Source of the DNA: CBDBKE01 sp965218055 | GTDB taxonomy: Bacteria; Acidobacteriota; Terriglobia; JAJPHL01; JAPKYU01 | Assembly (NCBI GenBank): GCA_965218055.1 | Contig: CBDCKA010000001.1 | Coordinates: 744,001-808,000 of the forward strand | DNA length: 64,000 bases | Reading direction: 5' to 3' | Shown here: positions 50,474 through 62,694 of the stretch, in pieces | How positions within the stretch are numbered: position 1 is the stretch's first letter | Layout: every line of letters starts with the position of its first letter | Translations under genes and position numbers: made by a program | Notes under the pieces: generated by a model | Told to the model about the DNA's origin: nothing | Database searches by the model: none | What the model saw: only the letters and a program-made list of their open reading frames with translations

Positions 50474-51802
50474 CTAGCCGTCTGGCAGCGGCAGTGCCGA
50501 GATCGTTCGCAGCATGCTGCTGAACAGCCTCCGGCTCAAGTGCCCTTCGGCCAGCAAAAGCCAGTAATATCGTGCATGTTTCACCAGCCGTCCGCCCGTT
50601 TTCACCAGCCGCTGCTGCAAACTCGTCAGCGACCAGTTGTTGATCCTCTTCGGTAGCACCAGCCGCCGCCACAGGTTTCCCAAGTTGTAGGCGATCAGGC
50701 TCAGCCATAGGCGCACCTCGTTCGACCGAAACCGATGGCAACTCAGCCGGGTCATCTTTACCGCCTGCTTGCCTTCCTTGATCCATTGCTCTGCGGTGCC
50801 CCGCTTGTTGTAGAACCGGACCACCGCCCGGCTGTCGGTCTCCAGATTGGTGACGATGAACCCCACGCGAGGGAACAGTTCGCCAAAGTGGAACTCCACC
50901 TTCGCCACCACCCGCCGCGCCTTTTTCCAACTGGCTGCCTGGTAGAGAAAGCTCTTGTACCAGACCACCGGCTTGTGGCTCGGTCGCCCCACTGACCGCG
51001 TCAACAACTCCGCGATGTCCCTCTCCAGACTGTCGTTGGCCGGGATGCGAATCGCATACTTCACGTCCCGCTCCTCCAGTGCGTCGTAGATCTCCGGCTT
51101 GGCGAAGGCGGCGTCGGCGCGAAACACCACTTCCTTGCCCAGCTTCTGCTGCCGTTCGATCTCTGGCAGGAGAAGTTCTTCCCAATCCTCGGCGCTGTGC
51201 ACGTTGCCGGGTCGCAGCTTGGCCGCCAGACAGTCACCCTCGCGACTGAACAGCAACAACGGGTGATAGCAACTCGACTCGAAATGCCCGTTGTAGGCGC
51301 TCTGTTCCTGCTCCCCGTAGACCGGGATCTCGGTGCTGTCCATGTCCAGCACCACCCGGCGCGGCGCATCCATAGCTTCCGCCCTGGCGATCAAATCCCG
51401 GTTGATCGCTGCCAAACCAGCAAGGTTCTCGTCTTGCGTCAGCAGTTCTGTCTCGAACGACTGTAACCGGGAAGTCAGGGCTGCGCCACGTTCCCAGATC
51501 TTCTCCGAACCGATCAGCCGGAACGTCGGATCTTGGGAAAGCCGCTCGGCGTCGTTGACGTCTTCGTATCCTGCCAAGCGGCTGTAGATGGACTGCCGCA
51601 GCAAGTCAGCGAGGGGCAACCGGGTGTTCTTCCCCCGAGAGTCGATCAAGTGCTGTTCGATAAGTTCGCCGAACCCCAAACGTTCGTCCAACTCGCGCAC
51701 CAGAATCAGACCGCCGTCGGAAGTGATTCGCGATCCCTGAAATGTGACCCGCAGAAACCGGTTGAATGACAGTTGAAACGCCTGTTTTTGGCTCTCACCC
51801 AT
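50474..51802 (-). CDS. IS1380-family transposase
   Basis: The start ATG 51802 is chosen because GGAGGTG lies eight bases upstream; the frame is open to 51868. 442 residues. The N-terminus ITSDGGLILVRELDERLG and LADLLRQSIYSRLAGYEDVNDAERLSQDP is the IS1380 signature. Catalytic residues sit in VVLDMDSTEIPVYG, VVFRADAAFA and GTAEQWIKEGK, followed by the RNase H-like end. The reading frame is intact; terminal repeats were not fixed, so I do not call element borders. Confidence 0.88.
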   Translation of the reverse strand: MGESQKQAFQLSFNRFLRVTFQGSRITSDGGLILVRELDERLGFGELIEQHLIDSRGKNTRLPLADLLRQSIYSRLAGYEDVNDAERLSQDPTFRLIGSEKIWERGAALTSRLQSFETELLTQDENLAGLAAINRDLIARAEAMDAPRRVVLDMDSTEIPVYGEQEQSAYNGHFESSCYHPLLLFSREGDCLAAKLRPGNVHSAEDWEELLLPEIERQQKLGKEVVFRADAAFAKPEIYDALEERDVKYAIRIPANDSLERDIAELLTRSVGRPSHKPVVWYKSFLYQAASWKKARRVVAKVEFHFGELFPRVGFIVTNLETDSRAVVRFYNKRGTAEQWIKEGKQAVKMTRLSCHRFRSNEVRLWLSLIAYNLGNLWRRLVLPKRINNWSLTSLQQRLVKTGGRLVKHARYYWLLLAEGHLSRRLFSSMLRTISALPLPDG

Positions 51803-51956
51803 TCGGTGTACACCTCCGGAAGGCAATGTTGATGCTGGAACCCGCATCAATACTGACGTTGGAGTCATTCAGAAGGTTGCCGCCGATAGTTCATAAAGGA
51901 AATCCGGGGTAAAGTGCTACCGGAGCGAGGCTGTCTTGGAATAGAATAAAGAGACT

Positions 51957-52388
51957 ATGAAGGTGAGAATGCTTGCCGTCGGGGTTTTCCTGTTGGCGCT
52001 TGTCCTGCCGAACCCGCTTGGGGCCGGAGGGAAGTACACCGTTTTAACCATCGCCGTGCGGAACGCCGCCAACGACAGGCCGGTTCACCAGGCTTCCGTC
52101 ACAGTGAACTTTATGAACCCGCGAAGACTCCGCAGGGACCAGGCCCGCGAGTGGAACAGCAAGACCAACCGCCGGGGACTGGTGGAATTCCCGGAGATTC
52201 CGGCCGGCAAGGTGCGTGTCCAGGTGATTGCCCCCGCCTACCGAACCCACGGTGCAGTTTTCGAGATCAACGGGGGAGAAAAAACCGTCACGGTGAAGCT
52301 GGACCGCCCCAAGAAACGCCAGGTCTCTGCGCACGAACCGCCGGAGCCAGAAGCGAAGGGTACTAAGGAAAAGAACGACCGCAAGTAG
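51957..52388 (+). CDS. secreted carboxypeptidase-regulatory-like (Ig-fold) domain protein
   Basis: 143 residues. Signal peptide 1-23 (VGVFLLALVLPNPLGAGG), then one beta-sandwich domain (about 27-115) with PVHQASVTVNF, TNRRGLVEFPEIPAGKVRVQVIAPAY and EINGGEKTVTVKLD. This is the CarboxypepD_reg-like pattern common in acidobacterial secreted proteins. A charged tail rich in Lys, Glu and Pro follows. Function unknown; monocistronic between the IS1380-like element and the peptidyl-prolyl isomerase gene. Confidence 0.75.
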   Translation: MKVRMLAVGVFLLALVLPNPLGAGGKYTVLTIAVRNAANDRPVHQASVTVNFMNPRRLRRDQAREWNSKTNRRGLVEFPEIPAGKVRVQVIAPAYRTHGAVFEINGGEKTVTVKLDRPKKRQVSAHEPPEPEAKGTKEKNDRK

Positions 52389-52497
52389 CAGACGGCCCCG
52401 TCCTCTTCATAGATCCGCCAGCTGAGGGTAGAACTACACACTTGCAGCCGAGTGGGCGGTCCCCGTTAGGCAGCGCGGCGGGCAGGTTTACTTCTTC

Positions 52498-53610
52498 TCA
52501 TTCTTTTTCGGGCTTTCTCTCGGGCTTAGCAGCCGTGGTTGCCGCCGGAGGTGCCTGGGCCGCCGGCTGGGCCGCTCCCGTGGTTCCTGGTCGGGCCGGT
52601 GCAACGCCGGTAATGACTGGCTGGGCGGATCCGCCGAGAACCGGTGCCTGCGCCGGGCCGAAGAACTTCTCGTTCAGCACCACCGGGAACTGCTGCTTCA
52701 CCTGCTCCATGGCCTGAAGAAACTTCTCCTGCTGGAGGTTGCTACGAATCGACGCTGTCGCCTCATCCAGGGTGACCGCATGTATGTCCTGCGCCTGTAA
52801 AATGTAGTACCCTTGACCTTCCTTGACCGGCTCGCTAATCTGGTCTGGCTTCAGGCTGAAGACAACATCCGACAAACCTTCTGGCAGCTGGTTCCGGCGA
52901 ACTGTGCCCAAGTCTCCCCCCTTTTTGGCGCTCTCTTCGTGATCGGAGTGGGCCTTAGCGAGAGCTGCAAAATCGCCTCCAGCCAGCAGCTGCTGGCGCA
53001 GCTCATCGGCGCGGGCACGGGCTTGCTGCTCGGTCCGCGTCTTGGGCGCCTCTTGCTCGGTCGTGGAAGCGCCGGTGGCAGGTTTGACCTTTGAATTGAA
53101 GGACACGAAGATGGCTTTCACTCGGGCCTGCTCAAACTCGGCCTGATGCGCGTCGTAGTAAGTCTTCAACTCCTCCTGGCTGATCTGCTGCGCCTTAGCC
53201 TGGAGCCGTTGGACAGACAGGCTCGCCAACAACTGGATACGCATAAACTGGAGCTGCCCTTTGAACTGGGCGGTCTGATCCAGCTTCTCGCCCTCGGCAA
53301 TCATCGCCAAGCCGCGAAACGCCGCGTAGTTATTGGCAAATAACCTATCTCCCCACTTTTCCGCCAAACCCCCGTACTGCGCGGGCAGGCCTTGCTTGAT
53401 CTGCTCGAAACTCGCCCGGGTGATTTCTTCCCGTCCGATGGTGAGCACAACTTCATCAGGACCGACCGTGTCCTCGCTGGAGGGTGTCTTGTTGGAGGGC
53501 GCCGCCGGCTCGGACTTGCCCGCCGGGACGGGCGCCTGGGCCAGTAATCTCACAGCGAACACTCCCGTCGCCACCCACGTTGCTGCTACGTACCTTCTGC
53601 TCAGATGCAT
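52498..53610 (-). CDS. secreted PpiC/SurA-type peptidyl-prolyl isomerase
   Basis: 370 residues. Signal peptide 1-25, helical SurA-like N-terminal part (about 60-170), then a parvulin rotamase domain (about 165-275) with RVKAIFVSF, AHSDHEESAKKGGDLGTVRRNQLPEGLSDVVFSL and YYILQAQD. An Ala/Pro-rich tail ends in PERKPEKE. It folds outer-membrane or secreted proteins in the periplasm. The low-complexity tail of about 60 residues is unusual for the family. Confidence 0.88.
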   Translation of the reverse strand: MHLSRRYVAATWVATGVFAVRLLAQAPVPAGKSEPAAPSNKTPSSEDTVGPDEVVLTIGREEITRASFEQIKQGLPAQYGGLAEKWGDRLFANNYAAFRGLAMIAEGEKLDQTAQFKGQLQFMRIQLLASLSVQRLQAKAQQISQEELKTYYDAHQAEFEQARVKAIFVSFNSKVKPATGASTTEQEAPKTRTEQQARARADELRQQLLAGGDFAALAKAHSDHEESAKKGGDLGTVRRNQLPEGLSDVVFSLKPDQISEPVKEGQGYYILQAQDIHAVTLDEATASIRSNLQQEKFLQAMEQVKQQFPVVLNEKFFGPAQAPVLGGSAQPVITGVAPARPGTTGAAQPAAQAPPAATTAAKPERKPEKE

Positions 53611-53775
53611 GAAACTCCCTCACGATGGTTTTTCACACTCACTGCAAAAAGCCAGGCCGCCGGGTATCTTCTAGGCGGGACTCTATCGGGCGAAATGGTC
53701 TGCTCGAGAACCGGAACCGACCAACGAACCCGCACGCGCAATGCCTTATCATAGCATAGCCCGGAGCCACGCCTT

Positions 53776-55239
53776 ATGCCTCGTCCGTATGGAGCCACGG
53801 TCACGGCCGCCGACACTGCGCTGACACCGAGCCAGCAGCAGAGGGAAAAGCGCCGGGTTGCGCTGCGTTCCATCCTGGCGGCCGCGGGCATCACTGTTCT
53901 GAAGGTGGTGGTGGGATTCCGCACCGGAAGCCTAGGTGTCTTGTCGGAAGCGGCCCATTCCGCACTCGACCTGATGGCGGCCGTCATCACCTTCGTTTCC
54001 GTGCGCGTTTCCGATAAGCCCGCCGATGCGGAACATCAATACGGCCACCAAAAAATCGAGAACTTTTCCGCCTTCCTGCAAACCGGGCTGTTGCTGCTGA
54101 CCTGCGTCTGGATTGTGGTGGAGGCGGTTCGGCGACTGCTCCACCAGGAGGTGGAAATTGAGCCTTCCGCGTGGGCCTTCGGCGTGATGTTCCTTTCAGT
54201 AGCGGTGGACTACAACCGCTCGCGGGCGTTGCAGCGCACGGCCCGCAAGTACGGGAGCCATGCCCTGGAAGCTGACGCCCTGCATTTCTCCACCGATGTG
54301 TGGAGTTCCCTGGTGGTGATCTTCGGACTGACGCTGGTCTGGGCGGGGCGCCGCTACGGCGTGCCTGGACTGATGGTGGCCGACCCGCTGGCGGCTATCG
54401 GCGTCAGCGGCATCGTGGCCTATGTTGGCCTACAACTGGGTAACCGCACGATGGACGCCTTGCTGGACGCCGCTCCCCGAGGTGTGCGGGCGGAACTGGT
54501 GGCCCAGGTCCGCCAAGTGGAGGGGGTGCTGGCTTGCGAACGCCTCCGCGTTCGCGGCGCCGGCAACCGCTACTTTGTGGACACCATCATTGCCGTGGAA
54601 CGCTCACTTCCGTTTGAGCAGGTCGAGGCCATCGCTAATGTCGTGGAAGAGCGAATCCAGAAAACGCTACCCCGTTCCGACGTTATGATCCACACCGAGC
54701 CGCGGCCTCCGCGCCACGGCAACCTGTTCGAGAAGGCGAAGGCGGTAGCTGCGCGGCACAACCTGTTCGTGCACGAGATGGCCGCACACGAAATCGCCGG
54801 CAACCGCCACCTGGAACTGCACCTGGAGGTGAGTGACCACCTCACTCTCCGCCAGGCCCACGATCTGGTGAGCCGCGTTGAGGGCGAGATTCTGCGCGAA
54901 GCCCCAGAGGTCACCGCCATTAACACCCACATCGAGAACGAGGGAGCGCAGGTGGAGTTCGGGCGACTGGTCGTGGGGGAGCACGGCAGCATCGAACAGC
55001 GGCTGCGCGAAATCGCCGCCCAGTTTCCGGAGATTCTGGACTGCCACGAAATTCTAGTCCGCTCGGTCCGCAGCCGCCTCTACGTTTCCTGCCATTGCAC
55101 CATGAGCGGCAGCCTGCCCATTGCGCGGGTGCACGAACTCACCGCCGACCTGGAGGCGCAATTCAAGCGCGTCTTGCCCAGCGTGTTTCGACTCACCATC
55201 CATAGCGAACCAGACAGCGAATTGGGCCTGACGCCTTAA
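53776..55239 (+). CDS. cation diffusion facilitator with three tandem C-terminal domains
   Basis: 487 residues. Six membrane helices (about 35-215) carry the transport-site motifs HSALDLM and ADALHFSTD, plus HQYGHQKIENFSA between helices. The cytoplasmic end is far longer than usual. Three successive ferredoxin-like units run from about 225-300 (VEGVLACERLRVRG), 305-385 (ETVTAI-like PEVTAINTHIENEG) and 388-480 (PEILDCHEILVRS to RLTIHSEPD). Most CDF transporters have one such dimerisation unit. It likely exports Zn2+, Fe2+ or Mn2+ by proton exchange. It is followed 18 bp later by a membrane/TPR gene. Confidence 0.85.
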   Translation: MPRPYGATVTAADTALTPSQQQREKRRVALRSILAAAGITVLKVVVGFRTGSLGVLSEAAHSALDLMAAVITFVSVRVSDKPADAEHQYGHQKIENFSAFLQTGLLLLTCVWIVVEAVRRLLHQEVEIEPSAWAFGVMFLSVAVDYNRSRALQRTARKYGSHALEADALHFSTDVWSSLVVIFGLTLVWAGRRYGVPGLMVADPLAAIGVSGIVAYVGLQLGNRTMDALLDAAPRGVRAELVAQVRQVEGVLACERLRVRGAGNRYFVDTIIAVERSLPFEQVEAIANVVEERIQKTLPRSDVMIHTEPRPPRHGNLFEKAKAVAARHNLFVHEMAAHEIAGNRHLELHLEVSDHLTLRQAHDLVSRVEGEILREAPEVTAINTHIENEGAQVEFGRLVVGEHGSIEQRLREIAAQFPEILDCHEILVRSVRSRLYVSCHCTMSGSLPIARVHELTADLEAQFKRVLPSVFRLTIHSEPDSELGLTP

Positions 55240-55257
55240 CGAAAAATTCGGCACTCA

Positions 55258-57486
55258 ATGAAGATGCTCAGCGCTGCGGTGCGACTTCTAATGGCTGCGG
55301 ACCGGCCCGCCCTGCTGGCAGCTGCGGCGGTGGTGATTTACGCGGCAATGGCTGGCTTCCGCACCATCTCCAGCCACGACCTGTTCTGGCAGCTTCGCGA
55401 CGCGTGGTATCTGGTGGAAACCGGCGACATTGCCCGCCGCGATGTCTTCTCCTACACCGCCACGGGACAGCCCTGGATGTACCCGCAGGGGGCGGGTTTG
55501 ATTTTCTACGGCCTTTACTGGCTGGGCGGCTTTGTCGCGGTTTCGTTGGGTGGCCTGGTCACCTGCGCGGCTACGACCACGGTACTGCTGGCCCTTCGCC
55601 CCGGGGTGCTGGCGGCTGCGTTGGTGGGTCTCGCTGTTCCCCAGATTGCCATGCGCACGGTCGCTTGGCCGGAAATGTTCACCATTCTGTTTTTTGCCCT
55701 TTTCCTCGTCCTGTTGTTCCGTGGGGTGGCAGAGAAACACCTGTGGCTGTTGCCCCTGCTCATGGCGATCTGGGTCAATTTACACCCCGGCTTTCTCGCC
55801 GGCTTCGGATTAATAGCGTTGTTTCTGGTGGGGGCATGGTTGACTGGGGCCCGGGTGCGAAAGCTCGCATACATCGGCGTCCTGTGCCTTTTAGCCACTT
55901 TCCTGAACCCGTTTGGTCCCGGGATCTGGCAGATTCCTTGGCGACAGGCGCAGGGACATTGGCTGTATCAAAGGATGGTCATTCATTGGTGGCCTTCGTC
56001 CTGGAGCTGGTGGCGGCTTGAGGAGCTGTTGGAATGGCGTGACCCGAGTGGGGCCTACTGGGTGCTTCTCTTCGTAGGTTTGGTGGCTGCTTGCTTGGGG
56101 CTATGGAGAAAAAGGTGGGATTTGGTGGTCTTGCTTGCGGGAGTCGCCGCAACCTCTCTTTACTCACAGCGCTTTCAGGTGTTGCTGGCGATGACGGTGG
56201 CCGCTTGCGTGCCCGGACTGGCCGCCGGCGCCCAGGTTCGCCGCGGCTTGCGGTGGACTGCGGTCGCAGCGTTGGTCTTCCTTGTCACGGTACGCGTCTC
56301 CGACCTGGCCAGCAACCGCTATTACTTCAGCCGCGGAACCCAGGCCACCATGGACGCTGGGCTCTCCTACGTGTTTCCGGAGCAGGCAGCTGAGTTTGTA
56401 CTGAGCGAGCGACTCCCGGGCCGCCTGCTGCACGATCTGCCTTCAGGAGATTACCTGAGTTGGAAGCTGGGCCGCGGCTACCCCATCTTCATTGACGGCC
56501 GTACCGTTCCTTTCGGCACCGAACTGGTGCTGGAACATTCAGCCGCCCTGCGGCTCCCGCCAGATTCGCCTGAATGGCAGGCGTTCGCCGATCGCTGGGG
56601 CATCCAGACGGTTTTCCTGGGCATAGGATGGCACCGTGAGCCGCTTCGCGGGCTCTGTGAAACTCCCAGCCTACATCTGGTTTATCTGGATGCGGTTTCG
56701 GCTGTCTTCTTACGCGACGGACCTGCCACTCGGTCCTGGACCGAAAGGCTAGGAAAGAGTTGCGACCAGGTGACCCTTCCAGCTCCACCCCCTGGCGAAC
56801 CTGCATATGTTTTCCACCGGCAGGCGGCCAGGCTCTATTTCGAACTGGGTCGCTATTCAGAAGCCTGGGGGGCGGTCGAGCAGGCACGAAGAACCTTCGC
56901 GGGTGATCCCGAGCTATTCGTTCAGGCGGGAATGATTCTGGTGGGGTTAGGGAAACTAGACGATGCCCGGCGCGAGTTGCTGGCTGGCACCGCCTTGCCG
57001 GGAAGCAGCCGCGTCTGGTTTACGCTTGGGCGCCTCGAACGGGAAGCGGGGCGACACAAGGAAGCTATCCGGGCTCTGGAGCGGGCCACGCGGACGGCCG
57101 CTCTCCCCCACGAGGCTTATCGCTTGATCGCAGAAAGCCGACTGGCACTCGGACAACCGCAGCAGGCGCTCGTTTGGTTTGAGCGCGCTTTGGGGTCCCG
57201 TCACGCGGAGGCAGCCCGCTACATTCTCGGGGCCGATTTTGTAGCGGCGGTCCACGTGGGAGAGGCCCGGGCGAAATTTACGCTCGGCGACGCTGCCGGA
57301 ACGGAGGGTTCGCTGCGGGCTGCCGTGGAGGCTTTCTCGAGCAATGCACAGTTGCACATGATGTTGGCGGAGTTTTATGCCGGGCGGGGACGAACCGCGG
57401 AGGCGCGGGCAGCGCTCGAGCAAGCGGAATCACTGGGCGCTTCCGGACCTGTATTAGAGGCCCTTCAGAATCGTTTGCGTGAGTGA
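55258..57486 (+). CDS. large membrane protein with C-terminal TPR repeats
   Basis: 742 residues. About ten membrane helices lie in residues 18-375 with a GT-C-like first loop (SSHDLFWQLRDAWYLVETGDIARRDVFSY). A soluble region follows (about 380-510; GDYLSWKLGRGYPIFIDGRTVPFG), then four or five TPR units (about 515-740; YFELGRYSEAWGAVEQARRTF, LGRLEREAGRHKEAIRALERAT, LALGQPQQALVWFERAL). The layout resembles oligosaccharyl- or mannosyl-transferase-like proteins, but no catalytic DxD was fixed. It is probably co-transcribed with the CDF gene. Function unknown. Confidence 0.7.
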   Translation: MKMLSAAVRLLMAADRPALLAAAAVVIYAAMAGFRTISSHDLFWQLRDAWYLVETGDIARRDVFSYTATGQPWMYPQGAGLIFYGLYWLGGFVAVSLGGLVTCAATTTVLLALRPGVLAAALVGLAVPQIAMRTVAWPEMFTILFFALFLVLLFRGVAEKHLWLLPLLMAIWVNLHPGFLAGFGLIALFLVGAWLTGARVRKLAYIGVLCLLATFLNPFGPGIWQIPWRQAQGHWLYQRMVIHWWPSSWSWWRLEELLEWRDPSGAYWVLLFVGLVAACLGLWRKRWDLVVLLAGVAATSLYSQRFQVLLAMTVAACVPGLAAGAQVRRGLRWTAVAALVFLVTVRVSDLASNRYYFSRGTQATMDAGLSYVFPEQAAEFVLSERLPGRLLHDLPSGDYLSWKLGRGYPIFIDGRTVPFGTELVLEHSAALRLPPDSPEWQAFADRWGIQTVFLGIGWHREPLRGLCETPSLHLVYLDAVSAVFLRDGPATRSWTERLGKSCDQVTLPAPPPGEPAYVFHRQAARLYFELGRYSEAWGAVEQARRTFAGDPELFVQAGMILVGLGKLDDARRELLAGTALPGSSRVWFTLGRLEREAGRHKEAIRALERATRTAALPHEAYRLIAESRLALGQPQQALVWFERALGSRHAEAARYILGADFVAAVHVGEARAKFTLGDAAGTEGSLRAAVEAFSSNAQLHMMLAEFYAGRGRTAEARAALEQAESLGASGPVLEALQNRLRE

Positions 57487-57540
57487 CGAGGCAGTTCTAG
57501 CAGTCCTGCCAGCAAGGGGACAGGCAGGGAAAGCTAGGCG

Positions 57541-60063
<2,523 letters not shown>

Positions 60064-60070
60064 TTGCTCC

Positions 60071-61228
60071 CTACAACAACTTAACAAAATTCTTTCCCGG
60101 CAACTGCCGAATCCGCCCTTTCAGTTCCAATTCCAGCAACGCCACCAAGATCTCCGAAGACGAGTGCCGAGGCAAAGCCTCCAGCAGAGCGTCAATTTGC
60201 GTTGCCCCGTCCACGCGCAGCAATTCGTAAAGCGCTCGTTCAATCTCCGACAGCGCCTCGCTGAATAAAGATGCTGCAGGGGCGTCGCTGGTTTCAGAAA
60301 CGGGAGCGGCTAACAGAGTCTGACGAACCTTGGCCGGCAGCTCCTCGATAACCTCCTTCCAGTCCTGCACCAGCTTGGCGCCTTGCTTGATGAGGGTGTT
60401 GGGCCCCCAACTGTTCTTGTTGGTGATGTTGCCCGGCACGGCGAATACCTCGCGGTTCTGCTCCATGGCCAGCCGCGCCGTGATTAGAGAACCGCTGTAC
60501 TGCGCCGCCTCTACCACCATCACTCTCAGCGAAAGGCCGCTGATGATGCGGTTGCGGATGGGAAAGTTCTGCGGCGCGGGAAAGGCTCCCAGGGGGAATT
60601 CACTGATCACCACTCCTTTTTGCTCGATTTCTGCCTTCAATTTCTTGTTCTCGCTGGGATAGCACAGGTCTATGCCGCACCCCAGCACCGCAATTGTTTT
60701 GCCGCCGGCCGACAGCGCGCCCCGGTGCGCCGCGCTGTCAATGCCGCGGGCCATTCCGCTGACGATCGTCAGGCCGCGCGTCGCCAGGTCGGCGGCCAGC
60801 CGCTCGGCCACGGCGGTGCCGTAAGGCGTCGGCTTGCGCGAACCCACAATGGCCAGGCACGCCTGGGACAGTAGCCCTACATCGCCCCGCACGTACAGAA
60901 GAATCGGCGGTTCAAAAATCTCCTTGAGCGGGTGTGGAAACCGCGGGCCCAAGAAGGTCACCAATTCGTAGCCCAGTTGCGCTACCCGCGCCGCTTCCTG
61001 CGCCGCCACTTCGAAGGCCGCACCGCTGCCCAGGTTCTGCGCCACTAGCGCCGGAATCCCCTTGGCCTTCAGTTCCGTGGGAGACGCCTGGAAGATTTCC
61101 CGTGGATGCCCGAACGTCTCCACCAGCCGGCCTGCCAAACGCGTGCCCAGGCCCGGAGCCAGCTTCAGCGCCAGCCAGTAGAGCGCTTCTTCATCGGGTT
61201 CGACGGGTGCTGCCAACTTTTCAGACAC
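60071..61228 (-). CDS. dprA: DNA processing protein DprA
   Basis: 385 residues. An N-terminal HhH/SAM-like part is followed by the Rossmann core: AIVGSRKPTPYGTAVAERLAADLATRGLTIVSGMARGIDSAAHRGAL, SEFPLGAFPAPQNFPIRNRIISGLS and GSLITARLAMEQNREVFAVPGNI. A C-terminal winged-helix of about 65 residues completes it. DprA loads RecA on incoming single-stranded DNA in natural transformation. It precedes topA by 8 bp, a common pairing, and fits with the ComEA-like and pilus genes nearby. Confidence 0.94.
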   Translation of the reverse strand: MSEKLAAPVEPDEEALYWLALKLAPGLGTRLAGRLVETFGHPREIFQASPTELKAKGIPALVAQNLGSGAAFEVAAQEAARVAQLGYELVTFLGPRFPHPLKEIFEPPILLYVRGDVGLLSQACLAIVGSRKPTPYGTAVAERLAADLATRGLTIVSGMARGIDSAAHRGALSAGGKTIAVLGCGIDLCYPSENKKLKAEIEQKGVVISEFPLGAFPAPQNFPIRNRIISGLSLRVMVVEAAQYSGSLITARLAMEQNREVFAVPGNITNKNSWGPNTLIKQGAKLVQDWKEVIEELPAKVRQTLLAAPVSETSDAPAASLFSEALSEIERALYELLRVDGATQIDALLEALPRHSSSEILVALLELELKGRIRQLPGKNFVKLL

Positions 61229-61374
61229 AGCACTTCCCCACCTGCGTGGTCACAAGCAGCGCTTCGCTCAGTTTCCTGTCTGCTGGAGTTGGAACTCTAC
61301 AGTTCGTTCCGAGAATTTGTCAACTTCAGCTCTGTCGTACCCGTTGGCTCTTGGCAGCTTGTTCATCCATTTCT

Positions 61375-62679
61375 TTATCTGCCGCGCTCGATCACGGCGG
61401 CGAAGAAGCCGTCGAGGTTTTGGTCGGGGAAGGTTTCCAGATACTCGCCGCGGAGCAATTCTCGCCCGGCCTCGGTCAGGAACTCAGCGGGTCGCGCTGC
61501 CTGCTCGACCGGCACCAGAGCAAACCCGAAACGCTTCGCCAGCACCTTCTCCACGACAGCCTGGTTCTCCTCGGGCTCGAGCGAGCAGGTGGAGTAGACC
61601 AGGCGGCCGCACGGTGCCAGCCAGCCCAGTGCGTTGTCGAGCAGCTGGTGCTGCTTGGCGGCCAGCACCCGCAGATCGTTCTCCGTGAGGCGCCACTTGA
61701 TCTCCGGATTGCGCCGGATGGTCCCGGTGCCCGAGCAAGGCACGTCCAGCAGGATTCTGTGGAAAGCCACGCCGAACGGCAACGGGCGCGTGGCATCCAG
61801 CGCCACACGCAGCAGCGCGTGGGTGCGGTGGGTGCGGCTGATGCCAGCCAGCTTTTCCACCAGGCGCAAGCGCGCCGGACGCAGGTCGCAAACGACCAGC
61901 TGTGTCCCCGGCGCCAGTTCCGCCAGCGTCCCCGTTTTCATACCCGGTGCGGCGCACAGATCCAGCACGCGCTCCCCGGCCTTCGGCGCCAGCAGGTGCG
62001 GAATGATTTGTGACGCTTCCTCCTGCACCGGAAAGCGACCTGCCAGCCGCAGGACGTCCCCCGTCACCTGCCGGCACTTCTGAACATAGCGGCACGGCTT
62101 CCCTTCCTTGACGTTCGCGCCGGCGGGAACGCGGATGAACACCGGTGGCGGGCGGTTATGGATGCGGGCGATGGCCCGCGCCCGTTCTGGCCCGTAACGG
62201 CGCGACCAGCGTTCCAGGAGCCAGCCGGGGTGGGAAAGCTCGATTCCCTGCTTTGCAGATTCCGCCATGTCGGCTGGAAGCAGCGATTCTAGCGGAGCGC
62301 GGGTAACCTTCCGCAGCACGGCATTCACCAGACCCGCGGCTGAGTCTTTGCGGGCGCGTTTCACCAGCGCGACGCTTTGGTCGACTGCAGCCGAAGCCGG
62401 CACCCGTTCAAGGAAGCGCAACTGGTAGATGCCAAGGCGCAACGCCACCCGCACCTCGGCGTCCCAAGACTCCGGCAGTTTACCGGAGAAGCGCGCCGCC
62501 AGCCAATCGAGCTGGCCCTGCCAACGCAAGCAACCCATCACGAGTTCCTGCGCCAGTGCCCGGTCGGTTTCCGACAGCTTTTCTGTTCGCCACGAGTTGA
62601 GAAGCTCGGCAGCGTAGCTCTGCTCGCGCTCGACACGAAGGAGAATCTGGAAGGCAACCAGCCGCGCTGGGGTCAGCAT
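61375..62679 (-). CDS. rsmB: 16S rRNA m5C967 methyltransferase
   Basis: 434 residues. A NusB-like RNA-binding domain (1-130; VAFQILLRVEREQSYAAELLN) is joined to the methyltransferase core. SAM-binding VLDLCAAPGMKTGTLAELA has Met where Gly is usual. The catalytic motifs are LLDVPCSGTGTIRRNPEIKW and VYSTCSLEPEEN with the active Cys. It modifies 16S rRNA using SAM. It lies downstream of fmt with a 54-bp gap that contains a short tandem repeat. Confidence 0.93.
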   Translation of the reverse strand: MLTPARLVAFQILLRVEREQSYAAELLNSWRTEKLSETDRALAQELVMGCLRWQGQLDWLAARFSGKLPESWDAEVRVALRLGIYQLRFLERVPASAAVDQSVALVKRARKDSAAGLVNAVLRKVTRAPLESLLPADMAESAKQGIELSHPGWLLERWSRRYGPERARAIARIHNRPPPVFIRVPAGANVKEGKPCRYVQKCRQVTGDVLRLAGRFPVQEEASQIIPHLLAPKAGERVLDLCAAPGMKTGTLAELAPGTQLVVCDLRPARLRLVEKLAGISRTHRTHALLRVALDATRPLPFGVAFHRILLDVPCSGTGTIRRNPEIKWRLTENDLRVLAAKQHQLLDNALGWLAPCGRLVYSTCSLEPEENQAVVEKVLAKRFGFALVPVEQAARPAEFLTEAGRELLRGEYLETFPDQNLDGFFAAVIERGR

Positions 62680-62694
62680 CAGATTGGCTCAATC

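Noticed and set aside
57487..57540. Bidirectional terminator hairpin (CCTGCC...GGCAGG) between the TPR gene and topA
   Set aside because: Stem of six with a 12-base loop and no T-run; too weak to call.
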